From the NCBI GenBank assembly GCA_027422505.1, contig JAPQWV010000005.1:8623501-8687500 (forward strand): DNA of 64,000 nucleotides. The letters run 5' to 3'. The notes beneath the pieces were generated by a model. It was not told the DNA's origin, made no database searches, and saw nothing but the letters and a program-made list of their open reading frames with translations. The stretch comes from Craterostigma plantagineum. Taxonomy: Eukaryota; Streptophyta; Magnoliopsida; Lamiales; Linderniaceae. Positions 22,917 to 34,199 of this stretch are shown here, piece by piece. Position 1 is the stretch's first letter. Each line of letters starts with the position of its first letter. Both the position numbers and the translations under genes were made by a program.

Positions 22917-23755
22917 TGGCTTCTTCGAGTTTTGATGTTTTTGCATAGGGACAATCTCATTCTAGGCCACCACTCTTCGACGGAACGAACTACGCTATAT
23001 GGAAGAACCGCATGAAGTTCATTCTGGCCGTCGATTACGACCTATGGGATATCGTTACGACTGGACCATACGAACCCAAAAAAGCAGATGGCCTCCAAAG
23101 AAGATTCCTGAATACAGTGCAACTAACAAGCGTGGAATCTCATTGAATTCCAAGGCAAAAACATGATTGCTTATGCGTTAACAAGAGAAGAATACAACCG
23201 TACAAGTTCATGCGAATCCGCAAAAAATATGTGGGAGATGCTACAGTCACACATGAAGGAACCACTCGAGTCGTACAACAAAGATTTGCACTTCTAACCC
23301 ATCAATACGAGCTGTTCAAAATGGGAGACGACGAGAAAACAAGTCATATGTATGCAAGATTCATGACCATCATCAATCAGATGTTCTCTCTTGGTAAGAA
23401 CATTCTAGATGCTGAGAAGGTGGAAAATCCTGAGATCTCTTCCAAGAGAATGGAATCCAAAGTAACCGCCATCTACGAAGCAAAGAACCTGGACGGGCTA
23501 TCTGTCTCGGAACTGACTGGATCTCTGACTACATATGAGATGACTCAAATCTCCATAAAAGAGAAACCACAAGCACAACCAAACATCGCCTTCAACACTG
23601 AACAGACTCTGATGGAGACGAAGAAAATGAGGAAGAAATATTGGAGCAGATCGCCATGCTAACAAGAAGATTCGTGGACATCGTTAAGGTTCGTTTGAGC
23701 AACCTTTCACCTTTGAACGACAAAAGAGAAAATCCCACGAAATTGGGAACTTGAG
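22917..23755 (+). pseudogene. Copia gag fragment
   Basis: It starts MASSSFDVFA and soon meets a stop. The frames then give SRPPLFDGTNYAIWKNRMKF and VDYDLWDIV, the typical start of copia gag. A longer open piece (23210-23662) continues with RFALLTHQYELFKMGDDE, RFMTIINQMFSLGK and LSVSELTGSLTTYE, then EEILEQIAMLTRRF in another frame. The zinc knuckle and all of pol are missing: the sequence changes to a kinesin fragment near 23755. Confidence 0.8.
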
Positions 23756-23784
23756 CCCACTTGAGCTTGAGCCAATCCCTTGAG

Positions 23785-24039
23785 CTATATTTCGTAGTAA
23801 GATATCAAAACTTTACCTCTTGTAGATTCAGACATCGAAAGGATGTTCGAAATCGCAAGTGGCATTAGGTCGGGCAGCTGATCGCTTCCCTACGTTTCAG
23901 TTTCGATTTCGAAACGCCAATCGGTTTATTTTAAAACTAAGATTTCATACGAAAATCGTGTGATTTGAAAGCTAACCTGCATTGCATATGTCTTTCCACT
24001 CGTAGTGGCTCCATAGGCGAAGATCGTAACATTAAAGCC
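23785..24039 (-). pseudogene. Kinesin motor gene fragment (two exons with intron)
   Basis: On the minus strand, exon A (23977-24039) follows a TTTTTCAG acceptor and encodes GFNVTIFAYGATTSGKTYAMQ-type sequence: the kinesin ATP-binding P-loop, G-x4-GKT. It ends at a GT donor. After a short intron, exon B (from 23889) gives GSDQLPDLMPLAISNILS and continues to ISYYEI, where TAG replaces the next conserved tyrosine. Introns are retained, so this is captured genomic DNA, not a retrocopy. The P-loop neighbourhood resembles plant KIN-10-type kinesins, a tentative assignment. Only about 50 of more than 300 motor residues are here. Confidence 0.8.
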
Positions 24040-24059
24040 CTGAAAAACTCCAGGTGTGA

Positions 24060-24589
24060 ATAGTAGGACCCATTAAGGAAAAGTATATATGCACCTCCTT
24101 AATTCCATAGACACCCTCATTAATTAACACAAAAATAATTGTCCCATTATCCAAATTTATCTAAATAAAATACGCCTTTGCCTAACATTTGTAGAAGTTT
24201 GAATGGTATTTGACTAAACACTTTGACTAACATAAATCTTATTCATGCTTAGACAAGTATAACTTGAACGTTTTTGCCTATGTTGAACGTTTTTTATCAA
24301 TTAAGTTGGAAAGATTTGAACATTTATTCACTTCATAATTTCCTCTCAAATCTCAACTATATATATGCCAAAAGATCGTTAACTGAAAATAAAAAATTCA
24401 TACTACACTTAGATAGTTGCATATTAACGAATAAGATTCTTCATGTCTTCTTAAAAGACCATATGATTCCGGTAAGTTTGTTTCTTTTTTTACTATATAT
24501 TTATGTATGTTTGTTAAAATATAAATTTTAATTACCATGCTTTCAAATTTTATAATCACAGTAATTATAATCTTATGTATTTTCGTACC
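24060..24589. other. Spacer between kinesin fragment and MULE remnant
   Basis: AT-rich. A forward open frame at 24274-24531 has no known motif and may be the degenerate 5' end of the MULE. Confidence 0.35.
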
Positions 24590-26072
24590 TATTCTAGGAG
24601 AATGAGATTTGGTTGATAACGAAAGATGATGAAAATGGAGTTGGTGAATATACGAATGCCGATGTCACTTCCGAGTTTTATACTGACATTGTATGATATT
24701 TATTAGTCAAAATTTTGTAAGAAATACTTATTTTAGTATTGTTATATATTTTTCCTTGCGTTACTTTAGTTTCTAATAAATAATTTTATTTCAGGTGTTC
24801 AAATCTCGGCAATTTAATTGATTGGGTGCAAAATGTTGGAATAAATCTTGGCTACGTGATTGTCATTAAAAGATCAAAGATCAATTCAAGAGAAAAGTGT
24901 TCGAAAGTTGTACATAAATGTGATCGTGGTGGAATCTAAAGAAGTAAAAAAATCTCTACAAGAAATACCACCACGAGAAAGATTGGTTGTCAATTTTAGC
25001 TTAAAGAAAAATCAATGGTAGATAATTGTTGGAAGCTCTTCGTAATATGTGGAATACATAATCACGAGCCTGCATTGGATCTAGAAGGACATCCATATCC
25101 AAGACGATTATATGAGGAAAGAGGCTATACTAGTGGAAGATTTATCAACAAAGAACGTGAAACCACGAGGCATATTATCAATATTGAAGAAGCAGAGTTT
25201 GGATAATGTTCCAACCATCAAAACTGTATATAATGCTCGTCAAAAGCTTCGGATGATAAGAAAAATGGTGGAACTCAAATGCAGGTTGCTATGTCTTTTC
25301 TACACGAAGAAGGCTATATTTTTTTTAAGTCGATCAAATAGTGCAATCAATGAGTCAAAAGATTTATTTTTCGCCTATCCAAATCATTGGACCTATGGCG
25401 TGCATTTCCACATGTGCTTTTGATGGATGCGACATATAAAACAAGCAGGTACAAAGTGCCTCTCCTTGAAATTGTTGGCGTAACTTCTACAAATATGACA
25501 TTCTGCACAAATTCGTTATGATGCATAAAGAGAAGAGGTCCAACTATAATTGGGCATTTGTCTTAAATCGACAATGGATGGATGCACGACTCCACATGTT
25601 ATAGTCACAGATAGGGAGCTGGTTTTGATGAAAGCATGCAACAACACTTTTCCAGAAGCGAAAGGACTACTCTGTAGATGACATATCTATAGAAGCGTTA
25701 TGAAGAACTGCAGGCCATCAATAACGTCTCCTAATGCTTGGAACTCTTTCTATAAGGCATGGACAACACTGGTTGCGTCTAAAATCGAAGACACAAATTT
25801 ATCCAATTTGGTACAACTTGAAGCACCATTATACGATTTTTCAGGTATTCTTGAACTATATTTAAAAATATTAAATTATAATTTGTAAATTATCGTTAGA
25901 AAGAAGTAATATTAAATTGATTTTCAGGTGTGATTACCCATCTAAATAATTATTGATTGATACCATACAAGGAGATATTTGTATCCGTTTGACCGACAGA
26001 TTTCTTACTTTGGGAATCACACAACAAACAGAGTGGAGAGCCAACATGCCAAGTTAAAACGGTATTTGGAGT
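24590..26072 (+). pseudogene. Mutator-like (MULE) transposase remnant, 5' part
   Basis: Broken frames give, in order, LIDWVQNVGINLGYVIVIKR (FAR1/MuDR-type DNA-binding start), WKLFVICGIHNHEPALDLEG, VKPRGILSILKKQSLDN with TIKTVYNARQKLR, then the catalytic start VLLMDATYKTSRYKVPLLEI in a second frame and VIVTDRELVLMKACNNTFP. The first conserved Asp (MDATYK) and the second (TDREL) of the MULE DDE fold are visible. Later pieces (TSPNAWNSFYKAW) lead into RVESQHAKLKRYLE, where a hAT element interrupts the frame. Numerous stops and shifts make it inactive. Confidence 0.85.
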
Positions 26073-26612
26073 CTTCACATTAGACATGCCCAAAAATAAC
26101 CGTAACCGGCGGTTACAACCGTTAACCGCCGGTTACGGAACCGCCCGTAACTGGCACCAACCGTAACCGGCAACCGTGGGTCCCGCTGACCGCCGGTTAG
26201 GCAGTTAACTGGCAGTTAAAGCATAAAAAAATTCAAGTATGATAAGAAAGTAGCCGTTGTAAATTTAAAAAAATTACAAAAAAAAATAAAATAAAATAAA
26301 ATAGCCGTTGAAACCCCCCCCCCCCAATCCAAAAAAAACACAACACAACTCTCAATCTCTCGCTCTCTCGCACTTGCTCTCACGACCCAACCCAGCGCGA
26401 AATTTTTTCGACCGCCCACCATTGCACGCCCATCGCCCGCGCCCGCCACCGCCGTACGATGCCGCCCACTGGCACCGACCGTCGCTGCGCCCGCCACCGC
26501 CTGACACCACCTCCCGCCACCGCCGCACGCCGCCGTCGGTATTGTTTTTTGCCGGTTTTCTTTTTTTTTAATCTAACGATATTTTTCGTGCCCGTGTTGT
26601 AGTATATTTCTA

Positions 26613-28813
26613 GATGGATCGTGGTGGTTGACGTGGTTCTCGTGGATCGAGGGGCAACAAAGGGAAGGAAGTTGTTGGTAGTTCATCGCCAGAGGACTAC
26701 CAAGAATATGACCCGAACGAGATATTTAATCTTGCCGGCGTGCTCAGCGAAGACTTCAACGAGGACGCGTTCGCGTATGATCCATCAGATAGCTCGCAAG
26801 CCGCGCAGATGGAGACGGAGGCGAAAGTGCCTATGCAGACTGGCACCGGCCGGCGGTTACAGTTGGACCTCTTCGCGGTACACTTCAAGAAGGTACCGGC
26901 TAGTATAATCAACCAATTTAGAGCTATGTGTAACTACTGCGCTAAGGAATATTGTTTTAGAAAGGGCGGCAAATATGGGTCAATGAATGCCCATCTTCGT
27001 TCGAAACACCCGACTAAGTTATGATTAGGACAAAACCAAAGTCAGATGTTCGGCGGTACGAATTCGTCCGCTTCGGGCCACGCCGGCGAAAGCGGAAGCG
27101 CAAGGTCTTTGTTTCATTACAACGAAGACGTTGCGCGCTGCGAACTTGCGAAGTTTGTAGCCGCAAAGCATCTTCCCTTTCGGTTTGCCGATGATCCGAT
27201 CTATGAACATTGGATCAAAACAGCATATAACCCACAGACGAAGAAAGTTTCGCGGAGCACACTTACGGGGGACACTAGGAAGACTGTACTCGCGCTTAAG
27301 CGCGAGTTAGTAGGTCTATTAGGCAATTTAGAAACTAAAGTGTCGATTTGCTCTGATATATGGAGCGATCATTGGCAACGTTCATCGTACATGGGCGTGA
27401 CATGCCACTGGATCGATGATTCATGGATGATACAAAAGCGGTTGATCGCATATAGGGAGTTCGATGAAGCGCACACGATGCAAAACATTGCGATCAAGCT
27501 TAGGGGTATCTTATCGGAGTATATGATACTCAATAAAGTCTTTTCAGAATCGTTCGACAACGCGAGCTCAAACAACGCCAGCATAGAACGTTTGATCGAG
27601 TATTGTCAACCGTCATTCGACAATTGGTTTTTCCACGTGCGTTGTTTTTGTCACATAATTAACCTGTGTGTGCAAGATGCGCTCGGTAGTTTAAAGGAAC
27701 AAGTGCAGCCTATACGCTACGCAATCAGTTACCTGATGCGGCACCCTTCTTTATTTAAGAAGTGGAAGCATTTTTGCGCTAGAGAGAATGTTCCGGTCAA
27801 GAAGTTTAGTTTAGACGTACCCAACAGGTGGAATTCCACCTACAAGTTGTGTGGCTCGATGGAATATCGACAGCATCTCTCCGATTTCTTTGCCGAAATC
27901 ATAGGAGAGTGTTCGGTCCAGATATTTTTCCACATGTGGGATACGTGCAACAGTTTATGTGAGATACTTCAAGTATTTCACGACGCCACCGAGGCGATGT
28001 CGAGTTCATTTACCCGACATGAATACTAGCGTTAAATCATTGCGTTAAAGTCACAATCATCGTCGACGGGCTTCGGAATGATCCAGTAGTCGGCGAGGCC
28101 GTTGAGAGCATGGCTACCAAGTGGCTCAAATATTTTTTTGAATTACCGAATATCTTCCTTATAGCGAAGATATGGATCCGAGAAGGCGTTTAGAGGGTAC
28201 GGGCAGGTTACCAGAATGCTACTATTTGAAGATATCGTCGGGTCGTACCGTCGATAGCATTTATTGGAAGAGCGTATTTGATCGAGCGTGTGACTCTTTA
28301 AAGGATATCTTTAAAGAGTATAAGCCCGATTTCAGTCATGATCCACCTCGATCGGGATCGGGTCGTGGTCAATTTAGTTCTAGTAGTAGTCGATCTTCAC
28401 GATTAGCAGACTACTACGACATCCTCAACGCAAACAAGCGTCCAAGGTCCTCCCAAAACCCCTACATAGAACTCGATAACTTTATGTCGCCGACCGAGTT
28501 CGAGGACATCGATAGCTTCAACGTCCTTAGATGGTGGTCGAGGGTGTACGTTGGCGAGGATCGCTCGGGAGATCCTTGTCGTCCCGGTTTCGAGCGTCGC
28601 GTGGAGCATGCTTTTAGCATGGGCGGTTTGACTTTGAGCGAAAAGCGTTCGAACTTGGGTGTCGACAACCTCGAGTACCAATGTCTTCTCAATGATTGGA
28701 CTCGAGCCGAGTATCGCACCCAATATGACCCGAACAGCGACTCGCCCAACGACGTTTTCGATGACACCACCGGTACGAAGACAAGCGGCGGCAACGGCGG
28801 TGGCGAGGATTAG
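26613..28813 (+). pseudogene. hAT transposase pseudogene (BED zinc finger, RICESLEEPER-like)
   Basis: It starts MDRGG and meets TGA at the sixth codon. It then shows the BED finger (CNYCAKEY... HLRSKH, about 26930-27010), a further stop at 27022-27024, and a 300-codon open stretch (27046-28029) with FADDPIYEHWIKTAYNP, VSICSDIWSDHW, SFDNASSNNASIERL, FFHVRCFCHIINLCVQDAL and the PNRWNSTYKL motif. After a shift the C-terminal half (28172-28813) carries the hAT dimerisation region (FNVLRWWSRV, VEHAFSMGGLTLSEKRS), but a deletion has removed part of it compared with the second copy. Inactive. Confidence 0.9.
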
Positions 28814-28859
28814 AGACATTTGGGATCGGCGAGGCGTGGACTCCACATCAACAACACGC

Positions 28860-29110
28860 CCGAAAAAAGATAAGTATTCATCTTTTATATTTTTTTCATA
28901 CAAATAATTGTTATGTTTATCGCTAACTAATGAATTGTTATTTCAGGTACTTCAATATTTGCACAAGCCAATTACGACGACGAAGCCCGAAAAAGATAAG
29001 TATCCATCTCAATCTCTCTCTCATCGTATTAACTTTAATAATACAAATAAATTCTTATTTTTAGGTAAGATTTGCACAAGCGGATTACGACGACGAAGCT
29101 CGAAAAAGAT
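28860..29110 (+). repeat. Tandem intron-like units at the 3' end of hAT element 1
   Basis: The block CCCGAAAAAGATAAGTAT...CAGGTA, ending in an exon-like ACAAGC...GACGACGAAGC stretch, occurs about three times, the last incomplete. Each unit has a GT donor-like and a CAG acceptor-like site. Confidence 0.65.
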
Positions 29111-29787
29111 AAGTAAATATTAGATCTTTAATTAATTTTTATTCTTTTTTAATTAAACATCTAATCTAACTTATATGTTTAAGCATTTTTTTTCAAAGGA
29201 AATAAATTTCGAAGAAGAGGGGCTTCGCCGCTTCGGTAAGTGCAGCCGAGTTAGCACCGTGTGATCTATGGATGCTTTGACGGATCATACTTGATGCGTC
29301 ACGGCTCCATAGCTCATTCGCTGCTTTCTCGCCTGCACTTGCTGAAGTCCGGTACTTCAACATTTGCGGAGATCGGATTCGGACCGGACGGAGACTGAAA
29401 GAAAACTTCTCACGATATTTTGTTTTAATTTAATGTATTGTATTGTAATTGGTTCAATTAAAATTTTGTAATTCATTTTTTCGTAAAATGTTGTAATATA
29501 TTTTTCATAAAGTGTCTTACAAATTATATACTACATTTCGATACATAATTCGACTTTCGACCAAATAATACATCGAGCATTTATTCAAACCTGAATTTTC
29601 AACCCCCCCCCCCCAAAAAAAAATAGTGACTAACCGACGGGGAGGTTAGTCAACCGCCGGTTAGTCTAACCGTCAACCGGGGGAGGCTAACCGTCAATCG
29701 TCCCCTGACGGTTATACGGCGGTTAGTCCGGCCGATTCCCAACCGCCGGTTACGGTTTACATGCGGTTGGGCATGTCTACTTCACAT

Positions 29788-30980
29788 TTAGATTTGGTAG
29801 CATCATTGTCTTTCATTCAACAGGTATTTCAATCTCAACTAACAGCTATTAAAGCAAGTCTTGAACAAAGCAAGAGTATTGTCCGACATCGATTTTATGC
29901 GCATCACTATCAATAATTATGTGGCTTTGTTGCATGCGCTTGATATAATATTCAAAGAATTTGAACGGTCTAAATCAGTTGGATTCTTGTCTGAAAATTG
30001 TGAGTATCTACTTTGTACAATTGGGTTGCCATGTGCCCATGAACAGGCAAAATATCTCAACAATACTGAGCCTATTCCACTTGATGCAATCGACAAGTTT
30101 TGGAGGAAGCTCGACTTGTCACATATACATATCTCGAAGAATACGAGTTATGTTGTGACCTTGTACTATAAAGTTTAAGGCTCAATTTAAACAACAGTCG
30201 AGAACCGGGAAGTTAGTATGTTGAGGAAGTTGAGCGAGATAATTACACCATCAGGGACGTCGAGGAGATTCTCGCGTTGGCGCTGGTGGATCAATATAAT
30301 TGTTTTTAAAACTTTTAGCCTTGATAGAGGCATGCCCATGAGTCGTATGAATTTTCGGTTCGCATGAATTTCCTCCAGTTATACTTCATCCGTATATCAC
30401 CCATGTGCAAGATGTAAGACCTGACAAAAATTGTGGTTTTCGTGCAATAGCTCTTTGTCTTGGTCTTGAAGAGGACGCATGACCTATCATTCGGCGCAAT
30501 TTGGCAGAAGTGCTAGAAATGTATAAGTTAGAATATGTCGACATGCTTGGTGCTGACGGATGGTTCACTGTCAACAAATCGCTAAATTTTTTCGATTCGA
30601 GTGCATGCCTTTTGAACATTGGATGGTTATGCCGATATGGGCATCTTGATTGCTTCGAAGTTTAACGTAATATTTCATGTTATAAGTAATAGAGGCAGCA
30701 TGACACACTTGCCGCTTCAGTCTGCTCCGTCACCATAATATCATCACATTGCCATCGCAATTGGTCATGTTAACGGTAACCATTACGTGAGAGTTTCATT
30801 GTCTGGTGGGTATCCGATGCAACTATCACGCCACAGTGGGTCCATTTCAGATATGAATGTTCAGGTGCATGGGCTACTCCATACATGCATCGTATTAATG
30901 CTTATGATAAATTTTTGCATTCTAATTGTAGTGATAGCAATGTTATATTCGAGTGATTTAGTTATTATCTGGTGTATTTA
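29788..30980 (+). pseudogene. MULE remnant, 3' part, with OTU-protease-like region
   Basis: Immediately after the hAT insertion the MULE frame resumes (LDLVASLSFIQQVFQSQLTA, IKASLEQSKSIVRHRF) and continues with ENCEYLLCTIGLPCAHE, the conserved C-terminal CxxH-type element of these transposases. Further on, one frame reads HPYITHVQDVRPDKNCGFRA (30385-30450). This matches the catalytic Cys box of OTU deubiquitinases (usual form DGNCGFRA). A second frame carries GHVNGNHYVRVSLSGGYPMQ (30766-30825), the OTU catalytic His box. Stops and shifts separate them. The transposase-OTU arrangement is known in plant MULE-type proteins as far as I recall; this copy is dead. Confidence 0.75.
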
Positions 30981-31002
30981 TATGAATATTATGTCTGGAT
31001 AA

Positions 31003-32540
31003 TTTAGTAATTTAGTACCACCGATAATGGATTATATTGCACACACAAATATATAATAATTGCTTTTATATACATATATATCATAATTGTTTCAAATATA
31101 TATAATAATTAATGTGAGTAAATAGTAGAATATGGTTCCTTTATGGTTTGAATTCCATATTCGCATATTACTTTTATTTTTCCAATTTACATTCCCAAGG
31201 TTTTTTAATCACCAAAAGGGGGTGCAAATAGTAGTACCCAACTTAATTAATTACAAAACTAGGCACTTTATCAAGTGTCAATTACAAAAAATAGGCACCG
31301 TGTGTTTTTAATTACAAAAGTAGGCATCTTTTTATTTATTTTCAATTTTGAGTTAATTTTATTACATGCACAAAATAATTAAAAGGTATGCATTTTTATT
31401 TTATTTTCTTTCCATAAATAATTTTTATGATCTATTAAACACGAATTAAAAATAAAACATAAGCTCTGCACAAATCAAAAATTCTGAATTAATAACATTA
31501 TGTCTTATAATGAATCTTGTCAATTTCATTTTAAGGAAATTACTTTGCAAATTACAGAACGCTTCAAAAATCAAAATCGATATGTAGCTTAAAGAACTAG
31601 ATCTAAGTCAGCCAACATCAAAATTGAAATCAAAATCATTAATTATAATATATATTAATAAATTAGCAAAATTAATAATTTAATATATGAATTTATTAGC
31701 TGAATTGGTCAAAAATAAGATGTATTACAACTTATTTCGAATCGGATTTTGCTTCGAACCGAGAAAACCTACACGGAATAAAAAGGTAAGACATATTTAA
31801 CATAATTCCACATAATTTATTAGGGGTATTCAAACAGTAAAAACTGAATTGAACCGGTCCAATATTCGGCTAACCGAAAATTTTAATTTGAAATTATTGA
31901 AATTGAATATCAAACTAACATTTTTTGTTCAGTTTGATTTTTTAGGTCTTATCAATTCACAAATTGATAACTAAACGTTTAATAGAAATTGAAAGTCAAT
32001 AAATATTTAATATTCTTTGTATGGTTATAGTTATATAACAATATATATATATATAAGTGTATATTTCAAAATTGATTTTTTAGTTCCGGTCCGAATCCAA
32101 AAAAATTATAAAAAATTAAAGACAAAATATCGAACTATAAATCAGGTAAGGAAATTTTGAACATTCTATTCAGTTATACAATAAGTTTAATTAGAAAATA
32201 AATTAAAAGCATGAAAAGTTGTGAAAAAAAAAAATTATGCCTATATTTGTAATGTTTTAGTTTTGCACAACTTTAGAAAGGATGCCTACAATTGTAAATC
32301 CCCAAAATTAGTCCTTGCCTATATTTATTACTACAGCTGTTCGACGGTGCTAAGCTCGAATTCCAGAACATCATTACACGTGAGTATCTTGTATTGATTT
32401 CCCCTATACTGCAGACAACAACATATTATATAATTCGAAAATATAACTCATTACCAACTGAACTAATACGTTATTATTCAAATAAGAAATTCATCAAAGC
32501 TTAATTTCCATGAACCCGCACGGATGCACTGACCTAGATT
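31003..32540. other. AT-rich intergenic DNA with element debris
   Basis: No gene is seen. Phrases such as ACAAAA(C/G)TAGGCA recur (31255-31325), and related text in another form (GATGCCTACAATTGTAAAT) appears near 32281. This suggests a decayed repeat pair around 31210-32340, with a second AT-rich insert at about 31820-32170. Boundaries are unclear. Confidence 0.35.
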
Positions 32541-32544
32541 CATC

Positions 32545-32556
32545 CTATATATATAC
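32545..32556 (+). promoter_or_regulatory. TATA box of the small membrane-protein gene
   Basis: CTATATATATAC lies about 70 bases upstream of the proposed start codon at 32623, a normal plant spacing with a short leader. Confidence 0.55.
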
Positions 32557-32622
32557 ACCTAGCTATATGCAAATACGTAAATCGCAGATCTTCCAAACAA
32601 ATCAAACAAAAAACATAACATT

Positions 32623-33129
32623 ATGGCCATATTATTTCTCGTTTTCTTCTTCTTTGCACTATCAGCAAAGGTTCAATCGATGGGTAATAACGAAGACAGT
32701 AATAAACCCTATGTCGTCTTAGCACACCCACCTGAAATTCTATCAAGAAAACTGGGAAAACATCTCTTCATCAGCCCATCATCGACTGATAATTCCATAC
32801 TCGGTAATAACGAAGATAGCAGTAACGGATCAATCAAAGCCACCCATCATCAGCAGCTTCACCACCACCGTTGGATCGATAGGTCGGTGGCCGGCGGCGG
32901 CGCGATCCTAGGCGGCTTGGCGACGGCGTTCACGGTGGCTATCTTCTGCTACATAAGAGCCACGCGGCGAACGAGTAGTAGTGTTGTTGAACCCGGTTCG
33001 TCAAGGGCGAGTACTGAACCCGGTTCACCTTTATCTTCTGACTCTGTTGGTAAGAGAAAAGCTGTTGATTGTATCTTGTCTGCTCGTGTTGTGCCTAGTT
33101 GTAATAAGTCAACTGAGTTGAGTGTGTAG
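32623..33129 (+). CDS. Small single-exon secreted/membrane protein, function unknown
   Basis: 168 residues. Residues 1-19 form a strongly hydrophobic signal peptide (MAILFLVFFFFALSAKVQS). The middle is polar with a histidine-rich stretch (THHQQLHHHRW, 75-84), followed by a glycine/alanine-rich transmembrane helix at about 89-111 (GGGAILGGLATAF...CYI). A basic RATRR stop-transfer and a Ser/Pro-rich cytoplasmic tail complete it. Predicted topology is type I, N-terminus outside. The hexapeptide GNNEDS occurs twice (21-26 and 61-66). Start chosen because it follows a TATA box and begins the signal peptide. I do not recognise a named family. Confidence 0.7.
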   Translation: MAILFLVFFFFALSAKVQSMGNNEDSNKPYVVLAHPPEILSRKLGKHLFISPSSTDNSILGNNEDSSNGSIKATHHQQLHHHRWIDRSVAGGGAILGGLATAFTVAIFCYIRATRRTSSSVVEPGSSRASTEPGSPLSSDSVGKRKAVDCILSARVVPSCNKSTELSV

Positions 33130-33478
33130 AATAAAACGGTTGGCGTGGCACAGATGTAATTATTTTTAGACTGAAGTGGGACAAATATTGAAGCATGCAG
33201 AGAAAAAGAAAATCGAATGAGATTTTTCTTTTTTCTTTTTGGCATTAATATGTGCTTTGTTAGATTGGATGGGCTTCATTCTTTAGGAACCTGTCTACTC
33301 GAGCCCAAATCCACTAACATTGTGAAGTTTCACTCTAAAATCCGTTAACAGTGAACGGTGGCCCATAAGTTGACAATAAACGGTGGCCCACAATATAAGT
33401 TATACATATTTCGAAATCGGCCGCCGCAGATCCAAGTTTTCAATGGGTTCAGTAAATTAATAACACAAACATGTACAC
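33130..33478. other. 3' flank of the small membrane-protein gene
   Basis: Short spacer up to the copia insertion site. A CAGTGAACGGTGGCCCA-like phrase is partly duplicated (33349-33365 and 33372-33391). No gene is seen. Confidence 0.4.
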
Positions 33479-33483
33479 ATATC

Positions 33484-34006
33484 TATAAGGGATACTTGGA
33501 ATCCTCGATAGTATATTTGCCCGAGAAATGACGATAACAAATAAAAGAGATGAAAATTAAATTTGGAAAGTGAACACGAGATTTACGTTTTTCGCTTAGA
33601 ATGACCTACGCCACGGGCCGGATGGTAGAACTTCTTTATTATGTGGAGATATTATTGACAAGTATACCTCGTAAAGAGGATATGTCGAAAAACAACTAAG
33701 AGAATAAAATGAGCGGACTGATAGAAAATTTATTTGTTGTCGTGGTGTCTTCCTTCTTTGCTGAATGAGGCTATTTATGGCGAACCTGTATGGGCTTGAA
33801 CGTAAGTGCTTACCTCATGAAGATCTTCTTTGACTATTATTTTAGCACCTTGATTAATGCATGCGGCGCCTCTTGAGCAATGCAAAATGAGTTTTTTTTC
33901 TTTATTATTTTGTCACATTTTCCTTATGATTTCTCAAGCCCACATGAAGCGTTGGCCCATACACTTTAATGCGCCAACTTCATAGACCAAAATGTCATAA
34001 TTTAAC
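33484..34006 (-). repeat. 3' LTR of copia element 2
   Basis: It aligns along its length with 39587-40110 (shared GTGAACACGAGATTTACG, GGCGAACCTGTATGGGCT, CTTACCTCATGAAGATCTTC). The minus-strand polypurine tract follows at 34007-34020 (TTAAGATGGAGATT). Confidence 0.85.
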
Positions 34007-34199
34007 AAATCTCCATCTTAACATTTGGTTCCGTAAAATTACTCCGAATTGACTTAATAATACATTTATCTCCCTCCGGCCCTAGCCATGACGGGCTAGT
34101 TCACCATTTCTAAAACACCAATAAAGTCAAAGCAATGCTTGAACTTGGAAGCTTGAAGAGCCTTCGTAAACATATCTGCAGGATTATCCTTAGCGTTAA

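Larger units (their letters stand above)
26073..29787 (+). mobile_element. hAT element 1, nested in the MULE, with 8-bp target duplication
   Basis: The element runs 26081-29779 (3.7 kb) with inverted ends TAGACATGCCCAA on both sides. A perfect 8-bp duplication CTTCACAT flanks it (26073-26080, 29780-29787), and the MULE frame resumes on the far side. Both subterminal regions are packed with AACCGCCGGTTA-like motifs, the pattern of hAT transposase-binding arrays. Inside are a degenerate transposase gene and, near its 3' end, repeated intron-like units. A longer-lived relative is the copy at 56457-60780. Confidence 0.93.

Noticed and set aside
26216..26571. Open frames on both strands beside a poly-C run
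   Set aside because: Same kind of low-complexity leader in hAT element 1; no domain and no start context.
31810..32170. Possible MITE starting GGGGTATTCAAAC
   Set aside because: The proposed right end (TTTTGAACATTC) matches only weakly and no duplication is found.
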